Assembly (NCBI RefSeq): GCF_900112765.1
Contig: NZ_FOMZ01000010.1
Location: 175,088-239,087, forward strand
DNA: 64,000 nt
Direction: 5' to 3'
Origin: Actinopolyspora alba
Lineage (GTDB): Bacteria; Actinomycetota; Actinomycetes; Mycobacteriales; Pseudonocardiaceae
The position numbers were made by a program, and so were the translations under genes. Below, piece by piece: positions 8,488 through 17,532 of this stretch. The stretch's first letter is position 1. Every line of letters starts with the position of its first letter. A model generated the notes under the pieces. It made no database searches. It had not been told where the DNA came from and saw only the letters and a program-made list of their open reading frames with translations.

Positions 8488-8529
8488 ACGGCCCGGCCGC
8501 GAGCGCCCCGGAATCCCGGAGAACTCCGA

Positions 8530-9270
8530 TCAGCTGCGCGGCTCCCAGCGGAAGGTGCGCCGCGCCACCAGCAGGGCCAGCAGCGTCCACGCGGCCAGCA
8601 CCGCCAGAGCCGTAAGCGTCGCGGTGAACACGCCCTCGCCCGGGGCCACGGCACGCCGCACCAGGTCGGTGACCGCCCCGCCGGGGGTGAACCGCAACGG
8701 CTCAGCGGCCTGCCCCGCCACGGCCGAACCCGCCCCACCACCGAGCAGCAACAGCAGGAACGGCAACGTGGTGATCTGGACGTGCTCGGCGCTGGAGGTG
8801 AAACCGGTGGTGGCCACCCCCACCACGGCGCAGCAGACCGTGCCCGCCAGCACCGCCAGCAGCAGGAACAGCGGATCCACCCGCAGCGGAGCGAGCAGCC
8901 GCAGCCCGATCGCGAGCACTACCGCGAGCTGCGCCACGGCGAGCAGCGCGGGCACGAGCACCAGCGAGTTGAGCACTGTCACCGGGGAGGGCGCGGCGCA
9001 GCAGAGCCGCTTGAGGTAGTGCTCCTGGCGCCTGCTGGTGAGGGTGGTGGTCACGGTCAGGTAGACGGTGAATCCGAGGATCGTCAGGATCTGCGTCGCC
9101 AGCGCGGGCACCGCCGTCGAGGGCCCGGATGTCCTGGTCAGCAGCAGTCCCAGCAGCACGGGAAGCAGCGTGGCGGTCACCGCGACAGTACGGTTGCGCA
9201 GCAACAGGTTGAGTTCGGCACGCAGCAGCGCCGGTATCGCGGTACGTGGTGTCCGCAGTGGTGTACTCAT
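8530..9270 (-). CDS. ABC transporter permease (ABC-2 type)
   Basis: The 246-residue membrane protein begins MSTPLRTPRTAIPALLRAEL and has six hydrophobic segments in the ABC-2 arrangement. The first lies at about residues 32-48, followed by paired helices around 60-80 and 110-160. It overlaps the upstream ATPase gene by 4 nt (ATGA), so the two are translationally coupled and form one exporter. Substrate unknown. The divergent two-component system next door is a common partner of such exporters and suggests drug, peptide or lipid export under signal control. Confidence 0.85.
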   Translation of the reverse strand: MSTPLRTPRTAIPALLRAELNLLLRNRTVAVTATLLPVLLGLLLTRTSGPSTAVPALATQILTILGFTVYLTVTTTLTSRRQEHYLKRLCCAAPSPVTVLNSLVLVPALLAVAQLAVVLAIGLRLLAPLRVDPLFLLLAVLAGTVCCAVVGVATTGFTSSAEHVQITTLPFLLLLLGGGAGSAVAGQAAEPLRFTPGGAVTDLVRRAVAPGEGVFTATLTALAVLAAWTLLALLVARRTFRWEPRS

Positions 9271-10205
9271 CGGAACTTCACCTCCTGCTGTGTTGCCCGA
9301 CCGGGACGGCCGTCGCTCTCGCGTACCGCGTGGAAGACGTCCTCCAGGGAGGCCTGCCGGGCGCGCAGGCCGCTGAGGTGGATCCCGTGCTCCCGCGACC
9401 AGTCGAGCACCCGGTGCAGATCGGGCTGCAACGACTCGGTGCGGATGTCCACCCGGCCCGTGCCGTCCCGCTCCACCTCTCCCGCCAGTTCCGGGAGTCC
9501 GGGAGCTCTCGCGGAGACGGAGAACCGGATGCGGGCGCTCTCGGCGGACAGCACCTCGGACAGCGTTCCCGACAGTGCGATCCCGCCGCGGTGCATGATC
9601 GCCAGCCGGTGGGCCAGCCGCTCGGCCTCCTCCAGGTAGTGCGTGGTCAGCAGCACGGTGGTTCCTTCGGCCAGCAAACCGGCCACCAGTTCCCAGCTGG
9701 CCCTTCGCGACTCCGGATCGAGCCCGCTGGTGGGTTCGTCGAGGAACAGCAGCTCGGGGCGGGCCAGCGTGGCCAGCGCCAGATCCAGCCGACGGCGCTC
9801 ACCACCGGAGAGCCGCTTGACGCGAACCCGCTCGCGGTGCCGCAGCCCGACGGTTTCCAGAGCGGCGCGCGGGTCCTTCGCGTTCGGGAGCATGGCACGC
9901 CACAACCGGGCCGTCTCCAGCACGGTGAGTTCCCCGGCGAATCCGCTCTGCTGCAGCATGATCCCGGTGCGGGGGCGCACCTCGGCCCGCTGCCGCCACG
10001 GATCCTTGCCGAACACCCGTACGCTTCCCTCGGTGGCCGGGCGGAGCCCTTCGACGGTTTCCAGCAGTGTTGTCTTGCCCGCACCGTTGGTGCCGAGCAA
10101 CGCGAACAGCTCACCGGCACGAATGTCGAATCGCACGCCGCGCACGGCCTCGAAGGAACCGTAGGAGCAGCGCACCCCGTCGACGTTGACGACTTCTTCG
10201 AACAT
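9267..10205 (-). CDS. ABC transporter ATP-binding protein
   Basis: The ATPase subunit of about 312 residues shows Walker A LLGTNGAGKTTLLE, Q-loop MLQQSGFAGELTV, signature RLSGGERRRLDLALA, Walker B PELLFLDEPTSGLDP and H-loop TVLLTTHYLEEAERLA. The C-terminal extension of about 90 residues is typical of drug or antibiotic exporters of the DrrA/NatA type. ATG 10205 has the modest SD CGGGGAC; an in-frame ATG at 10298 would add 31 residues without a visible SD. It partners the coupled permease downstream. Confidence 0.92.
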   Translation of the reverse strand: MFEEVVNVDGVRCSYGSFEAVRGVRFDIRAGELFALLGTNGAGKTTLLETVEGLRPATEGSVRVFGKDPWRQRAEVRPRTGIMLQQSGFAGELTVLETARLWRAMLPNAKDPRAALETVGLRHRERVRVKRLSGGERRRLDLALATLARPELLFLDEPTSGLDPESRRASWELVAGLLAEGTTVLLTTHYLEEAERLAHRLAIMHRGGIALSGTLSEVLSAESARIRFSVSARAPGLPELAGEVERDGTGRVDIRTESLQPDLHRVLDWSREHGIHLSGLRARQASLEDVFHAVRESDGRPGRATQQEVKFR

Positions 10206-10373
10206 GTCCCCGAGCCTGCTGCCCACGGGGACGGTGCGGTAGGAACAGCGATCACCGATGTCGGTGACCGGGGCGGTCGAGGTGATGACATCCGTCATCG
10301 GGGCACGTGACAACCGCGCTCGAATCGCCCCTGCGGTGTGTGTGGCTCGGCCCGGATCGGGGATGCTGCCCCG

Positions 10374-11561
10374 GTGGACTCCAGTGCTTCCGAGAACAGC
10401 GCCGCACGGGTACGCCGGGTGCACCGCTACACCTGGTGGATGGTGATGCCGACCGCGCCGATCTACTGTCTGCTCGCGATCGTCAATCTGGTGCACGGCC
10501 GGGTCGCGGGGCTCTACAACAACGTCGAGCTGGCGGTGCTGTTGGCGGTGGTGCTGGTCATCGCGGTGGAGGGCGCCCGGGCGTGCGGGATGATCATGCG
10601 CGGCATGGGCGCGGGCGTGCGGGAGCCCGTTCGGATCACAGCGGATTTCGCCGCGTCGCTGGTCGTGCTGGGCTACGTGACCACGCGGGAGATCCCCGCC
10701 TTCCTGGTGTTCGCGCTGCTGCCCGCCCTGTTCGCGGCGGCGATCGTGACGGGGTCACGGCGCGAACACCGCTGGTGGATGGGCTGTGGCTGTGCGGTGC
10801 TGACGGCCGGGGTGGCGAGCGCGAGCGTGGTCGTGACGGGGAACGAGGAGTTCGTCCCGGTGACGGTGGGTTACGCGACGTTCCTGGTGGCGATGACGGT
10901 GTTCATGCTGCTGGTGCAGGGCTGGATATGGGACGTGGTGTGCGAGCTGGACCGGGCCCGCGGCACGGAGGCGGAACTGGCCGTGGCGCGGGAGCGGCTG
11001 AGGTTCGCCGGCGAACTGCACGACGTGCAGGGGCATCACCTGCAGGTGATCGCGCTGAAGGGGGAACTGACCGAACGCATGATCGACAGCGATGCGGACG
11101 CCGCGCGCTCCCAAGCGGCCGAGATCGCCGAAACGGCCCGTCGGGCGCTGCGGGAGACCCGCGAGGTCGTGCACGGTTACCGGCGCAGCGATCTGTCCAC
11201 CGAGTTGAACAACGCGGTACGGATCCTGCGGGCGGCGAGCATCGAGACGACCGTCGAGGGCAGCAGCACTTCGGTACCGCCGCCGCTGCAGTCGCTGTTC
11301 GCCGCCATGGTGCGCGAGGGCACCACCAACATCCTCCGGCACAGCGGTGCCCGGCGGTGCGAGTTGCGCATCGACGACACCGACGGCATATCGGTGACCC
11401 TGTGCAACGATGGGGCCGGGAACGGATCGGAGCACGACGCCGGTTCGGGGATCGCCGGACTGCGGGATCGCTTCGACCCGATGCACGGCAGCGTTACGGC
11501 CGAACGTCGTGGCGAGTGGTTCGAGCTGGTCGGTCACGCCCCGGTGCCCGGGGAGGATTGA
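10374..11561 (+). CDS. sensor histidine kinase (NarL/DesK class)
   Basis: The protein of about 395 residues starts at GTG 10374 (VDSSASENSAARVRRVHRY). About six transmembrane segments lie in residues 25-180. A HisKA_3 dimerisation domain follows with the phospho-acceptor His in FAGELHDVQGHHLQ. The HATPase domain has N-box REGTTNILRHSGA and G-box CNDGAGNGSEHDAGSGIAGLRDR. A sensor made only of membrane helices, as in DesK, suggests it reads membrane state or a membrane-active compound. It is followed by its response regulator and is divergent from the ABC exporter, its likely target. Confidence 0.9.
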   Translation: MDSSASENSAARVRRVHRYTWWMVMPTAPIYCLLAIVNLVHGRVAGLYNNVELAVLLAVVLVIAVEGARACGMIMRGMGAGVREPVRITADFAASLVVLGYVTTREIPAFLVFALLPALFAAAIVTGSRREHRWWMGCGCAVLTAGVASASVVVTGNEEFVPVTVGYATFLVAMTVFMLLVQGWIWDVVCELDRARGTEAELAVARERLRFAGELHDVQGHHLQVIALKGELTERMIDSDADAARSQAAEIAETARRALRETREVVHGYRRSDLSTELNNAVRILRAASIETTVEGSSTSVPPPLQSLFAAMVREGTTNILRHSGARRCELRIDDTDGISVTLCNDGAGNGSEHDAGSGIAGLRDRFDPMHGSVTAERRGEWFELVGHAPVPGED

Positions 11562-11658
11562 GGACTTCCCCCGCGGCCCGCTCGGTGGCATCGGAACGAC
11601 CGGCACGAACCACCCGAGTACCCGAGGCGGAACGGAAACTCCGAAAGGACGCCCGAGC

Positions 11659-12261
11659 ATGATCGGTGTCGTGCTGGCCGACGACGAGGACCTGATCCGT
11701 GGTGCCATGGCGGCACTGCTCGACCTGGAAAGCGACATCGAGGTCCTCGCGCAGGCCAGCAGCGGCACCGAGGCGGTCGAGGCCGTTTCACGCGAGCGCC
11801 CCGACGTGGCCGTGCTGGATCTGGAGATGCCCGAACTGGACGGTGTCGAGGCCACGGCCGAGATCGCGCGCGACACGGCGACCCCGGTGGTACTGGTCAC
11901 CAGGCACGCCAGGCCGGGAGTGCTCAAGCGTGCGTTGAGCGCGGGGGTGCGTGGTTTCGTGCCGAAGACGACACCGGCGAGCAAGCTCGCGGCCATTCTC
12001 CGCGACGTCCACAACGGCGGGCGCTACGTCGACTCCGAGATAGCAGCCAGCGCGCTCACCGAGGGGGACTGCCCGCTCGGTGAGCGCGAGATCGAGCTGC
12101 TGCGGCACACCCAGCACGGGGCCTCGGTCAGCACCATCGCCCAGCGGGTGCACCTGGCTCCGGGGACGGTTCGCAACTACCTGTCCGCGGCCATGAGCAA
12201 ACTGGGTGCCGAGACCAGGCACGAGGCCGCTCGTCGTGCCTGGGAGGAAGGTTGGATCTGA
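11659..12261 (+). CDS. LuxR/NarL-family response regulator
   Basis: The 200-residue partner of the upstream kinase has a receiver domain (residues 1-120) with acidic pair ADDED, phospho-acceptor Asp in VAVLDLEMPELDG, the switch Thr at LVTRHARPG and Lys in FVPKTTPASKLA. The C-terminal LuxR helix-turn-helix runs from LGEREIELLRHTQHGASVSTIAQRV to a recognition helix in GTVRNYLSAAMSKLGAETRHEA. The start has SD GAAAGGACG. The 97-nt gap from the kinase gene shows no terminator, so they are probably cotranscribed. The ABC exporter promoter 1.3 kb upstream is the likely target. Confidence 0.92.
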   Translation: MIGVVLADDEDLIRGAMAALLDLESDIEVLAQASSGTEAVEAVSRERPDVAVLDLEMPELDGVEATAEIARDTATPVVLVTRHARPGVLKRALSAGVRGFVPKTTPASKLAAILRDVHNGGRYVDSEIAASALTEGDCPLGEREIELLRHTQHGASVSTIAQRVHLAPGTVRNYLSAAMSKLGAETRHEAARRAWEEGWI

Positions 12262-12298
12262 CCTCCCCCGCCACGCACGAGAGTTCCACTGTGGATTC

Positions 12299-13663
12299 TC
12301 ACTCCGAGGACAGCTCCCGCAGTGTCGCGCGCAGCGCGGCCACGGCGTCGGTGAGCTCGTCCGGGCGCACCGACAACGCGGGGCGCCACCGCAGCGAACG
12401 CGGACCGGAGGGCAGGAAAACGGTGTGATGACGCTGCCTGGCGAGGGCGGTCACCCGGTCCCGCAGCGTGCCGTCCGGGAAGTCCAGCGCGGCCATCAGA
12501 CCGCGACCGCGAGGAGCGGTGACCAGATCCGGGTACTCAGCGGCCAGCCCACGCAGCTCGGAGAGCAACAACTCCCCCATCCGCGCCGCGTGGTTCAGCA
12601 GGTTCTCCGACTCGATCACTTCGAGGATCCTGGTGGCTCGCACCATGTCCACCAGGGAACCGCCCCAGGTGGAGCTGATCCTGCTGGGCTCGCGGAAGGC
12701 GTTGTCCTCGATGTCGTTCACCCGCCTACCGCCCATGACGCCGCACACCTGCAGTCGCTTGCCGAAGGCGACCAGATCGGGTTCCAGCCCCAGGGCCTGG
12801 TGCGCCCAGGGGTGGCCGGTGATGCCGCCACCGCTCTGCACCTCGTCCGCGACGGTGAGCACGTGGTGCTCCCGGCACAGCCGCTGCATCTCGCGCAGGA
12901 AGGCCGGACGCAGATGCCGGTCGCCGCCCTCCCCCTGGATCGGCTCGTAGACGAAGCAGGCGATCTCGTTGCCGTAGCGGGTCAGTGCGGCCTCCGCCGC
13001 GTCCAGTGCCTCCCGTTCTGCTGGTAGCAGTTCGGCCGTGTCCCACCGCGGCCCCGGTTCCACGGCGGGACTCGGGATCCTGGGCCAGTCGAAGGCCGGG
13101 TAGTCGCGCACCTTCCTGGGGTCGGTGTTGGTCAGCGACATCGTGTAACCGGTCCGACCGTGGAAGGCCCACCGCAGATGCATCGCGCGCGAGCCGCGCA
13201 TCGGCACGCCGCGCCGCGCGTTGTGCTTGGTCTTCCAGTCGAAAGCCACCTTGAGGGCGTTCTCCACGGCCGGACCGCCGCCCTCGATGAAGAACAACCA
13301 CGGCAGCTCGGGATCCCCGAACACGCGCCGCAGGGTCTCGACGAACCGGGCCTGCTCCATCGTGGCGAAGTCCGGGTTGGCCGGTTTGACCCTGCCCGCC
13401 CGCACCAGGGCCGCCTCGAACTCGGGGGTACGCAGACCGGGGTGACCGTGGCCGAGCGGTGCGGAGCTGAAGTACATCGTCATGTCGAGATACCGGGTGC
13501 CGTCCCGCAGGTCGCTGAGGCGGCATCCCTCGCCGGAGTCGAGATCGACGACCACGTCGAGCAGATCACCGGTCACCCGCGAGCGGAGTTCGTCGACGAC
13601 GTTCGGGGACTGCGCCTCCGGAGCGGCGTCGTGCTCGACCGGTGCGAGTCGCTGTGCGGTCAT
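12299..13663 (-). CDS. lat: L-lysine 6-aminotransferase (LAT)
   Basis: This 454-residue class III PLP aminotransferase moves the epsilon-amino group of lysine to 2-oxoglutarate, giving 2-aminoadipate semialdehyde. LAT-specific stretches are DMTMYFSSAPLGHGHPG, FIEGGGPAVENALKVAFDWK, RWAFHGRTGYTMSLTNTDP and VADEVQSGGGITGH. The PLP lysine is in VAFGKRLQVCGVMGGRR, followed by SSTWGGSLVDMVRATRILEV. In actinomycetes lat belongs either to beta-lactam clusters or to starvation-induced lysine catabolism (mycobacterial Rv3290c). No beta-lactam genes are visible here, so the second role is favoured. SD AGGAGG precedes ATG 13663. Confidence 0.93.
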   Translation of the reverse strand: MTAQRLAPVEHDAAPEAQSPNVVDELRSRVTGDLLDVVVDLDSGEGCRLSDLRDGTRYLDMTMYFSSAPLGHGHPGLRTPEFEAALVRAGRVKPANPDFATMEQARFVETLRRVFGDPELPWLFFIEGGGPAVENALKVAFDWKTKHNARRGVPMRGSRAMHLRWAFHGRTGYTMSLTNTDPRKVRDYPAFDWPRIPSPAVEPGPRWDTAELLPAEREALDAAEAALTRYGNEIACFVYEPIQGEGGDRHLRPAFLREMQRLCREHHVLTVADEVQSGGGITGHPWAHQALGLEPDLVAFGKRLQVCGVMGGRRVNDIEDNAFREPSRISSTWGGSLVDMVRATRILEVIESENLLNHAARMGELLLSELRGLAAEYPDLVTAPRGRGLMAALDFPDGTLRDRVTALARQRHHTVFLPSGPRSLRWRPALSVRPDELTDAVAALRATLRELSSE

Positions 13664-13873
13664 GTTCAGCCTCCTGTGGGCCGCGACTACCTCGCCTTAA
13701 GGAATTCATACCCCAAATCACGAACAACGAGCAATATTTTCCGTTTTAACTCCGAACAAAGAGAAAGATTTTCTTGGTGTCATCCCTTTGGGCGATATTA
13801 AGCGAGAAAGATTCACTTCTCGGTGATCGCCGCGCTACTGTGACGCGCGTCATCCCCGGTGTGGAGGTGGGCA

Positions 13874-15913
13874 ATGGACGGCGGAACCACGCTCGGCAGA
13901 CGCCCGGTACTGCGGGGCGGCCTGGCCGCACTACTGACGGCCGCCGCCGCGGGACGCACCGCCGCGGCGAGCGAGCCCGGAGGTGGGCACTACCTGCTCG
14001 GTCGCGGCATCGGCGACGTGACCGGCCAGCCCGCCGAGAACGGCATGATGGGCTACGCCCGGCTGGAACAGCGCACCACCGGAATCCACCAGCGGCAACG
14101 CGCCCGCGCCTTCGTCATCGCCGAACGAACCGCCCCCGAACGGCGGGTGGCCGTGGTGACCGTGGACGCGGGAATGATCTTCGGGGCCGTGCGGCGCGCC
14201 GTGCTCGAACGCCTGGCACGCGCACACGGCACGCGCTACGGCGAGCACAACGTGCTGCTGACGGCCACCCACACCCACGCCGGACCGGGTGGCTTCTCCT
14301 GCCACACCCTCTACAACGTCACCACGCTGGGATTCCAGCCCGGCACCTTCGAAGCGCTGGTGGCGGGCATCACCGAATCGATCGAACGCGCCGACGCCGA
14401 CCTGGCTCCCGGCAACCTCCACATCGCACGCGGCGAGCTGACCAACGCCAGCGTCAACCGCTCCCGCGCGGCGTTCGACCGCAACCCGGCGGCGGACCGG
14501 AACCACTTCCCCGACGCCACGGACCCGGCCACGGTGCTGCTGCGCTTCGAACGCGGCGGACGAGCCGTGGGCGCGATCAACTGGTTCGCCACCCACGCCA
14601 CCAGCCTCAGCCCGGACAACACGCTCATCAGCGGCGACAACAAGGGCTACGCCGCCTACCGGTGGGAGCGCGAGATCGCGGGGGTGGACTACCGCACGGG
14701 TGACCCCGGGTTCGTCGCCGCGTTCGCGCAGTCCAACGCCGCCGACATGTCGCCGAACCTGGAGCTGCGCCCCGGAACCGGCCCCACGGACGACGAGTTC
14801 GCCAACACCCGAATCATCGGCGATCGGCAGTACACCGCGGCGGCCCGGCTGCTGCGGGAGGCGACCACCGCCGTGGACGGCGGCATCGACCACCGAATGT
14901 CCTATGTCGACATGTCGGACACCCGTGTCGCCCCGGAGTTCACCGGTGACGGAAGTTCGCACCGGACCTGCGCGGCGGCGCTGGGAGCCTCGTTCGCGGC
15001 GGGTGCCGAGGACGGTCCGGGGCCGTCCTTCTTCGAGGAGGGGGCGGGCAACAACCCGTTCTTCGGCACGATCAGCCGTGCGCTGTACCGGGCGTCACCG
15101 CGACTGCGGGACCGGCAGGCACCGAAAGAGATCCTGTTGCCGGTGGGGTCGATGGGCTGGGTACCGCGAATACTGCCGATCCAGCTGGTGCGGATCGGCA
15201 CGCTGTACCTGGTCGGGATTCCGCAGGAGGTCAGCATCGTCGGCGGTCTGCGGCTGCGCCGCACAGTGGCCGCCGAACTCGGTGTGTATCCCACCGACGT
15301 CGTGGTGGCGGGCTACGCCAACGACTACGCCGGGTACCTGACCACTCCGGAGGAGTACGACCAGCAGGCCTACGAGGGCGGTCACACCATGTTCGGGAGG
15401 TGGTCGCTGCCCGCTTACCAGCAGGAGTTCGCCAGGATCGCGGCCGATATGGCCGCCGGTCGGGACAGCGAACCGGGGCCGTCCCCAGCGGGCAATCCCG
15501 AAGGGGGTGGGGTGCGGTTGCAGCCGGGCGTAGTGTTCGACTCCCCACCCGTGGGCCGGGAGTTCGGCGACGTGCTGGAACAGCCCCAGGAGCACTACCG
15601 GCGCGGAGGGACGGTGCGGGTGGTGTTCGCCTCGGCACACCCCAACAACGACCTGCACCGCGACGGCAGCTACCTGCTGGTGCAGCGCCGCTCGGCCGAC
15701 GGCTGGGTGACGGTGGCCGACGACGGTGACTGGTCGACCCGGTTCCGCTGGGCACGTCGCGGGGTGGCGGCCTCCACCGCGACCGTCAGCTGGACGATCC
15801 CACCGGACGCCGCCGAGGGCGAATACCGCGTGGTGCACCACGGCGCCGCCAAGGCGGTGGGCGGGGAGATCACCCCCTTCTCCGGAACGTCGCGGACGTT
15901 CCGGGTGGGGTGA
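13874..15913 (+). CDS. neutral/alkaline ceramidase, Tat-exported
   Basis: The 679-residue protein starts at ATG 13874 (SD GGAGGTG; an in-frame GTG 13859 is less likely). A Tat-type signal, GRRPVLRGGLAALLTAAAA, ends near AAASE. The neutral ceramidase catalytic domain follows with DAGMIFGAVRRAVL, zinc-ligand region TATHTHAGPGGFS, the LTNASVNRSRAAFDRNP segment (catalytic Ser region) and FATHATSLSPDNTLISGDNKGY. The Ig-like C-terminal domain (about 545-679) ends GTSRTFRVG. Known family members hydrolyse the amide bond of ceramides. As most actinomycetes lack sphingolipids, host or environmental lipids, or N-acyl amino lipids, are possible substrates. Confidence 0.92.
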   Translation: MDGGTTLGRRPVLRGGLAALLTAAAAGRTAAASEPGGGHYLLGRGIGDVTGQPAENGMMGYARLEQRTTGIHQRQRARAFVIAERTAPERRVAVVTVDAGMIFGAVRRAVLERLARAHGTRYGEHNVLLTATHTHAGPGGFSCHTLYNVTTLGFQPGTFEALVAGITESIERADADLAPGNLHIARGELTNASVNRSRAAFDRNPAADRNHFPDATDPATVLLRFERGGRAVGAINWFATHATSLSPDNTLISGDNKGYAAYRWEREIAGVDYRTGDPGFVAAFAQSNAADMSPNLELRPGTGPTDDEFANTRIIGDRQYTAAARLLREATTAVDGGIDHRMSYVDMSDTRVAPEFTGDGSSHRTCAAALGASFAAGAEDGPGPSFFEEGAGNNPFFGTISRALYRASPRLRDRQAPKEILLPVGSMGWVPRILPIQLVRIGTLYLVGIPQEVSIVGGLRLRRTVAAELGVYPTDVVVAGYANDYAGYLTTPEEYDQQAYEGGHTMFGRWSLPAYQQEFARIAADMAAGRDSEPGPSPAGNPEGGGVRLQPGVVFDSPPVGREFGDVLEQPQEHYRRGGTVRVVFASAHPNNDLHRDGSYLLVQRRSADGWVTVADDGDWSTRFRWARRGVAASTATVSWTIPPDAAEGEYRVVHHGAAKAVGGEITPFSGTSRTFRVG

Positions 15914-16033
15914 GATCCCCGGCCGGGGGTGGGGTGGGAGCGGTCCCTGTTCCCCGGCCGGGGTGGTGCCGTGCCGGATGGGGAAGGGAAGGTTCCGGCG
16001 CGGCACCGGTCTGGGGGTGTGCCCTGCTTCGGT

Positions 16034-16128
16034 CGCGGCGATTTCGCGAGAAATTGACGGCGCTGCGGCCGCGATTTCGTGGGAAATTGCCGCAGTGGGG
16101 GCGGTGATTTCTCGCGAAATTGACGGTG
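16034..16128. repeat. cluster of three dispersed palindromes
   Basis: Three palindromes (about 16037-16058, 16071-16093 and 16103-16125) are spaced about 33 nt apart. The middle one is degenerate (ATTTCGTGGGAAAT). They lie in the 302-nt convergent gap between the ceramidase gene and the minus-strand island genes. No other feature is seen in that gap. Confidence 0.75.
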
Positions 16129-16215
16129 TGGGTGGCCCCGCACGGCGGTGTGCGGGGCCAGGGCGGGCGTGTGCCGGAGGTGTCGGGGTGTCACGGCACA
16201 CGCCCGGGTCAGGGG

Positions 16216-16749
16216 TCAGGCCGCTTGGCGGAGACCGTCGTTGAAAGTCCTCACTGGACAAGGACTAGCGGTGGTGTCCTCGGCAGGCTCGTCGGGGTCG
16301 GTCGTCGGCCAGTCCTGCTCGGTGGTGGGCCAGCCCTGCTCGGTCTCGCCGTGGGCGATCCACACCGGAGGAAGCCGGGACAGCCGTGGTGGTCGGGGCG
16401 GCAGGTGCCCGATGGCGTGCAGGCAGGCGTCGCAGACCGACCGGTCGTCCTCGTCGGGCGGGCTGCTGCTGGCCCGAGCGCGGTAGGGGCCGCGTCGGGA
16501 CAGGTGCCCGCACAACGCCCGCAGCCCGTGGTTTCCCGCTGGTGTGTTGCTGGGGCAGGCGTGCCACTTCGACTCGAAGACGCTGGCGAACCAGGCGTGA
16601 CCGGGAGGGTCGGTTATCGGTTCGGTCCCCAGGCCAGCCGCGCCAACACCAGGGTCAGCAGCGCCAGCAGCAGCACCGCGATCTCGAACTCGGACACGTC
16701 CCCTCCTGACCAGGTGGCGCAGCGCGAGCAGCAGCAGAGTCAGCGTCAC
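16216..16749 (-). CDS. unknown protein C of the 16-17.5 kb island, Cys-rich C-terminal half
   Basis: The frame starts at GTG 16749, overlapping the stop of the upstream gene as GTGA, and gives 177 residues. The N-terminus MTLTLLLLALRHLVRRG is a short membrane helix. The next 35 residues look like out-of-frame sequence. The C-terminal part is convincing: AWFASVFESKWHACPSNTPA, then LRALCGHLSRRGP, then VCDACLHAIGHLPPRP, with four Cys and several His suggesting a zinc ribbon. A better membrane peptide in another frame overlaps the middle, so either a frameshift or two genes exist here. Function not recognised. Confidence 0.5.
   Translation of the reverse strand: MTLTLLLLALRHLVRRGRVRVRDRGAAAGAADPGVGAAGLGTEPITDPPGHAWFASVFESKWHACPSNTPAGNHGLRALCGHLSRRGPYRARASSSPPDEDDRSVCDACLHAIGHLPPRPPRLSRLPPVWIAHGETEQGWPTTEQDWPTTDPDEPAEDTTASPCPVRTFNDGLRQAA
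16614..16697 (-). CDS. possible 27-aa single-helix membrane peptide overlapping gene C
   Basis: GTG 16697 has the perfect SD AGGAGGGGAC directly upstream (spacing about 4-5 nt). It encodes VSEFEIAVLLLALLTLVLAR followed by LAWGPNR and a TAA stop. This has clearly better membrane-helix character than the overlapping frame of gene C. It may be a real small gene, or the true N-terminus of the Cys-rich protein after a frameshift. Confidence 0.35.
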   Translation of the reverse strand: MSEFEIAVLLLALLTLVLARLAWGPNR

Positions 16750-17267
16750 CAGGACCACCCCGCTCTGGCACCGATGGCCTCCTCCAACGCATCCCGCAGC
16801 TGCCGCGCCTCGGCGAGCGTGAACAGTGAAGCCGCAGCCGGGGCAGGCGCGAGGATCGCGATCCCGGCGGCAGTGGGTTTGATCCGCAGCACCGTTCGGC
16901 CGTGACGCTGCTGGCGACACGGGACGACCGACCACTCCGACACACCGTCCACAGTGGCCGAAACGTCGAGCTGGGCCAGGTCACGAAGCCAGGGCTCGTA
17001 GGAATGGACCGGGCTCGGCGAGTGGGCCTCGCTGCCGCCGATCACATACTGCAAACACACCCGGCAGTAGTGATGCCACCCGCCCAGAATCCGCTCCGGC
17101 GGGTGCGGGGCGAGTTCGACCGCCTCGCCACAGAAACACGCCACCTTCCCCTGACCTACACGGGCGGACTCGGCACGCTTATACGGGGCGGTGGCATGAA
17201 TCTCGCCCGAACCGGTGCCGGTCACGAACCGGGGCGGCGGCACGGACAGTTCACCGAGCGACGGCAT
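16746..17267 (-). CDS. unknown protein B, zinc-ribbon-like with WHHYCRVC motif
   Basis: The 173-residue protein contains KVACFCGEAVELAPHPPERI followed by LGGWHHYCRVCLQYVIGG, a four-Cys plus His pattern suggesting one zinc site. The C-terminal region (VVPCRQQRHGRTVLRIKPTA, then LAEARQLRDALEEAIGARA) looks like a small alpha/beta plus helix unit. It overlaps gene A by 17 nt and gene C by 4 nt, so all three should be translated together. A decayed copy of this protein and of gene A lies at 19.6-19.8 kb. I do not recognise the family. Confidence 0.65.
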   Translation of the reverse strand: MPSLGELSVPPPRFVTGTGSGEIHATAPYKRAESARVGQGKVACFCGEAVELAPHPPERILGGWHHYCRVCLQYVIGGSEAHSPSPVHSYEPWLRDLAQLDVSATVDGVSEWSVVPCRQQRHGRTVLRIKPTAAGIAILAPAPAAASLFTLAEARQLRDALEEAIGARAGWSW

Positions 17268-17532
17268 GGCGCACCACCTGCCCCCGCCGACCCGACCACG
17301 CGATCATGGAACAACACTGCGCACACAGCTCCGGATCAGCCTCCGGCTCGCCCAGCGACGTGACCTCCCCCAACCCCAGATAAACCTGACACAGCGACAA
17401 CACCCACGACGCCGTGTACTCACCGGGGTGATGCTCGATCGCATGCAGCCGTGGTGTCCGGCCAGACCGGTGATCGGCCTCCGTCGCGGCCAACACCACA
17501 CACACCAGACTGCGCGGAAACAACGAACCCAC
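17251..17532 (-). CDS. unknown protein A, small Cys-containing protein
   Basis: The 93-residue product begins GTG 17532 (MGSLFPRSLVCVVLAATEAD) and includes WVLSLCQVYLGLGEVTSLGE and ADPELCAQCCSMIAW. A homologous stretch (SRCHVLLGLGEMSGIAVPEA) survives at 19.62-19.83 kb, which supports this as a genuine coding frame. It is the first gene of a three-gene overlapping unit with B and C. The start is uncertain. Function unknown; Cys clusters suggest metal binding or a link to the Cys-rich partner. Confidence 0.55.
   Translation of the reverse strand: MGSLFPRSLVCVVLAATEADHRSGRTPRLHAIEHHPGEYTASWVLSLCQVYLGLGEVTSLGEPEADPELCAQCCSMIAWSGRRGQVVRHAVAR

Noticed and set aside
12262..12298. Terminator hairpin between the response regulator and lat
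   Set aside because: The TCCACTGTGGA dyad is short, imperfectly extended and has no T tract; too weak to annotate.
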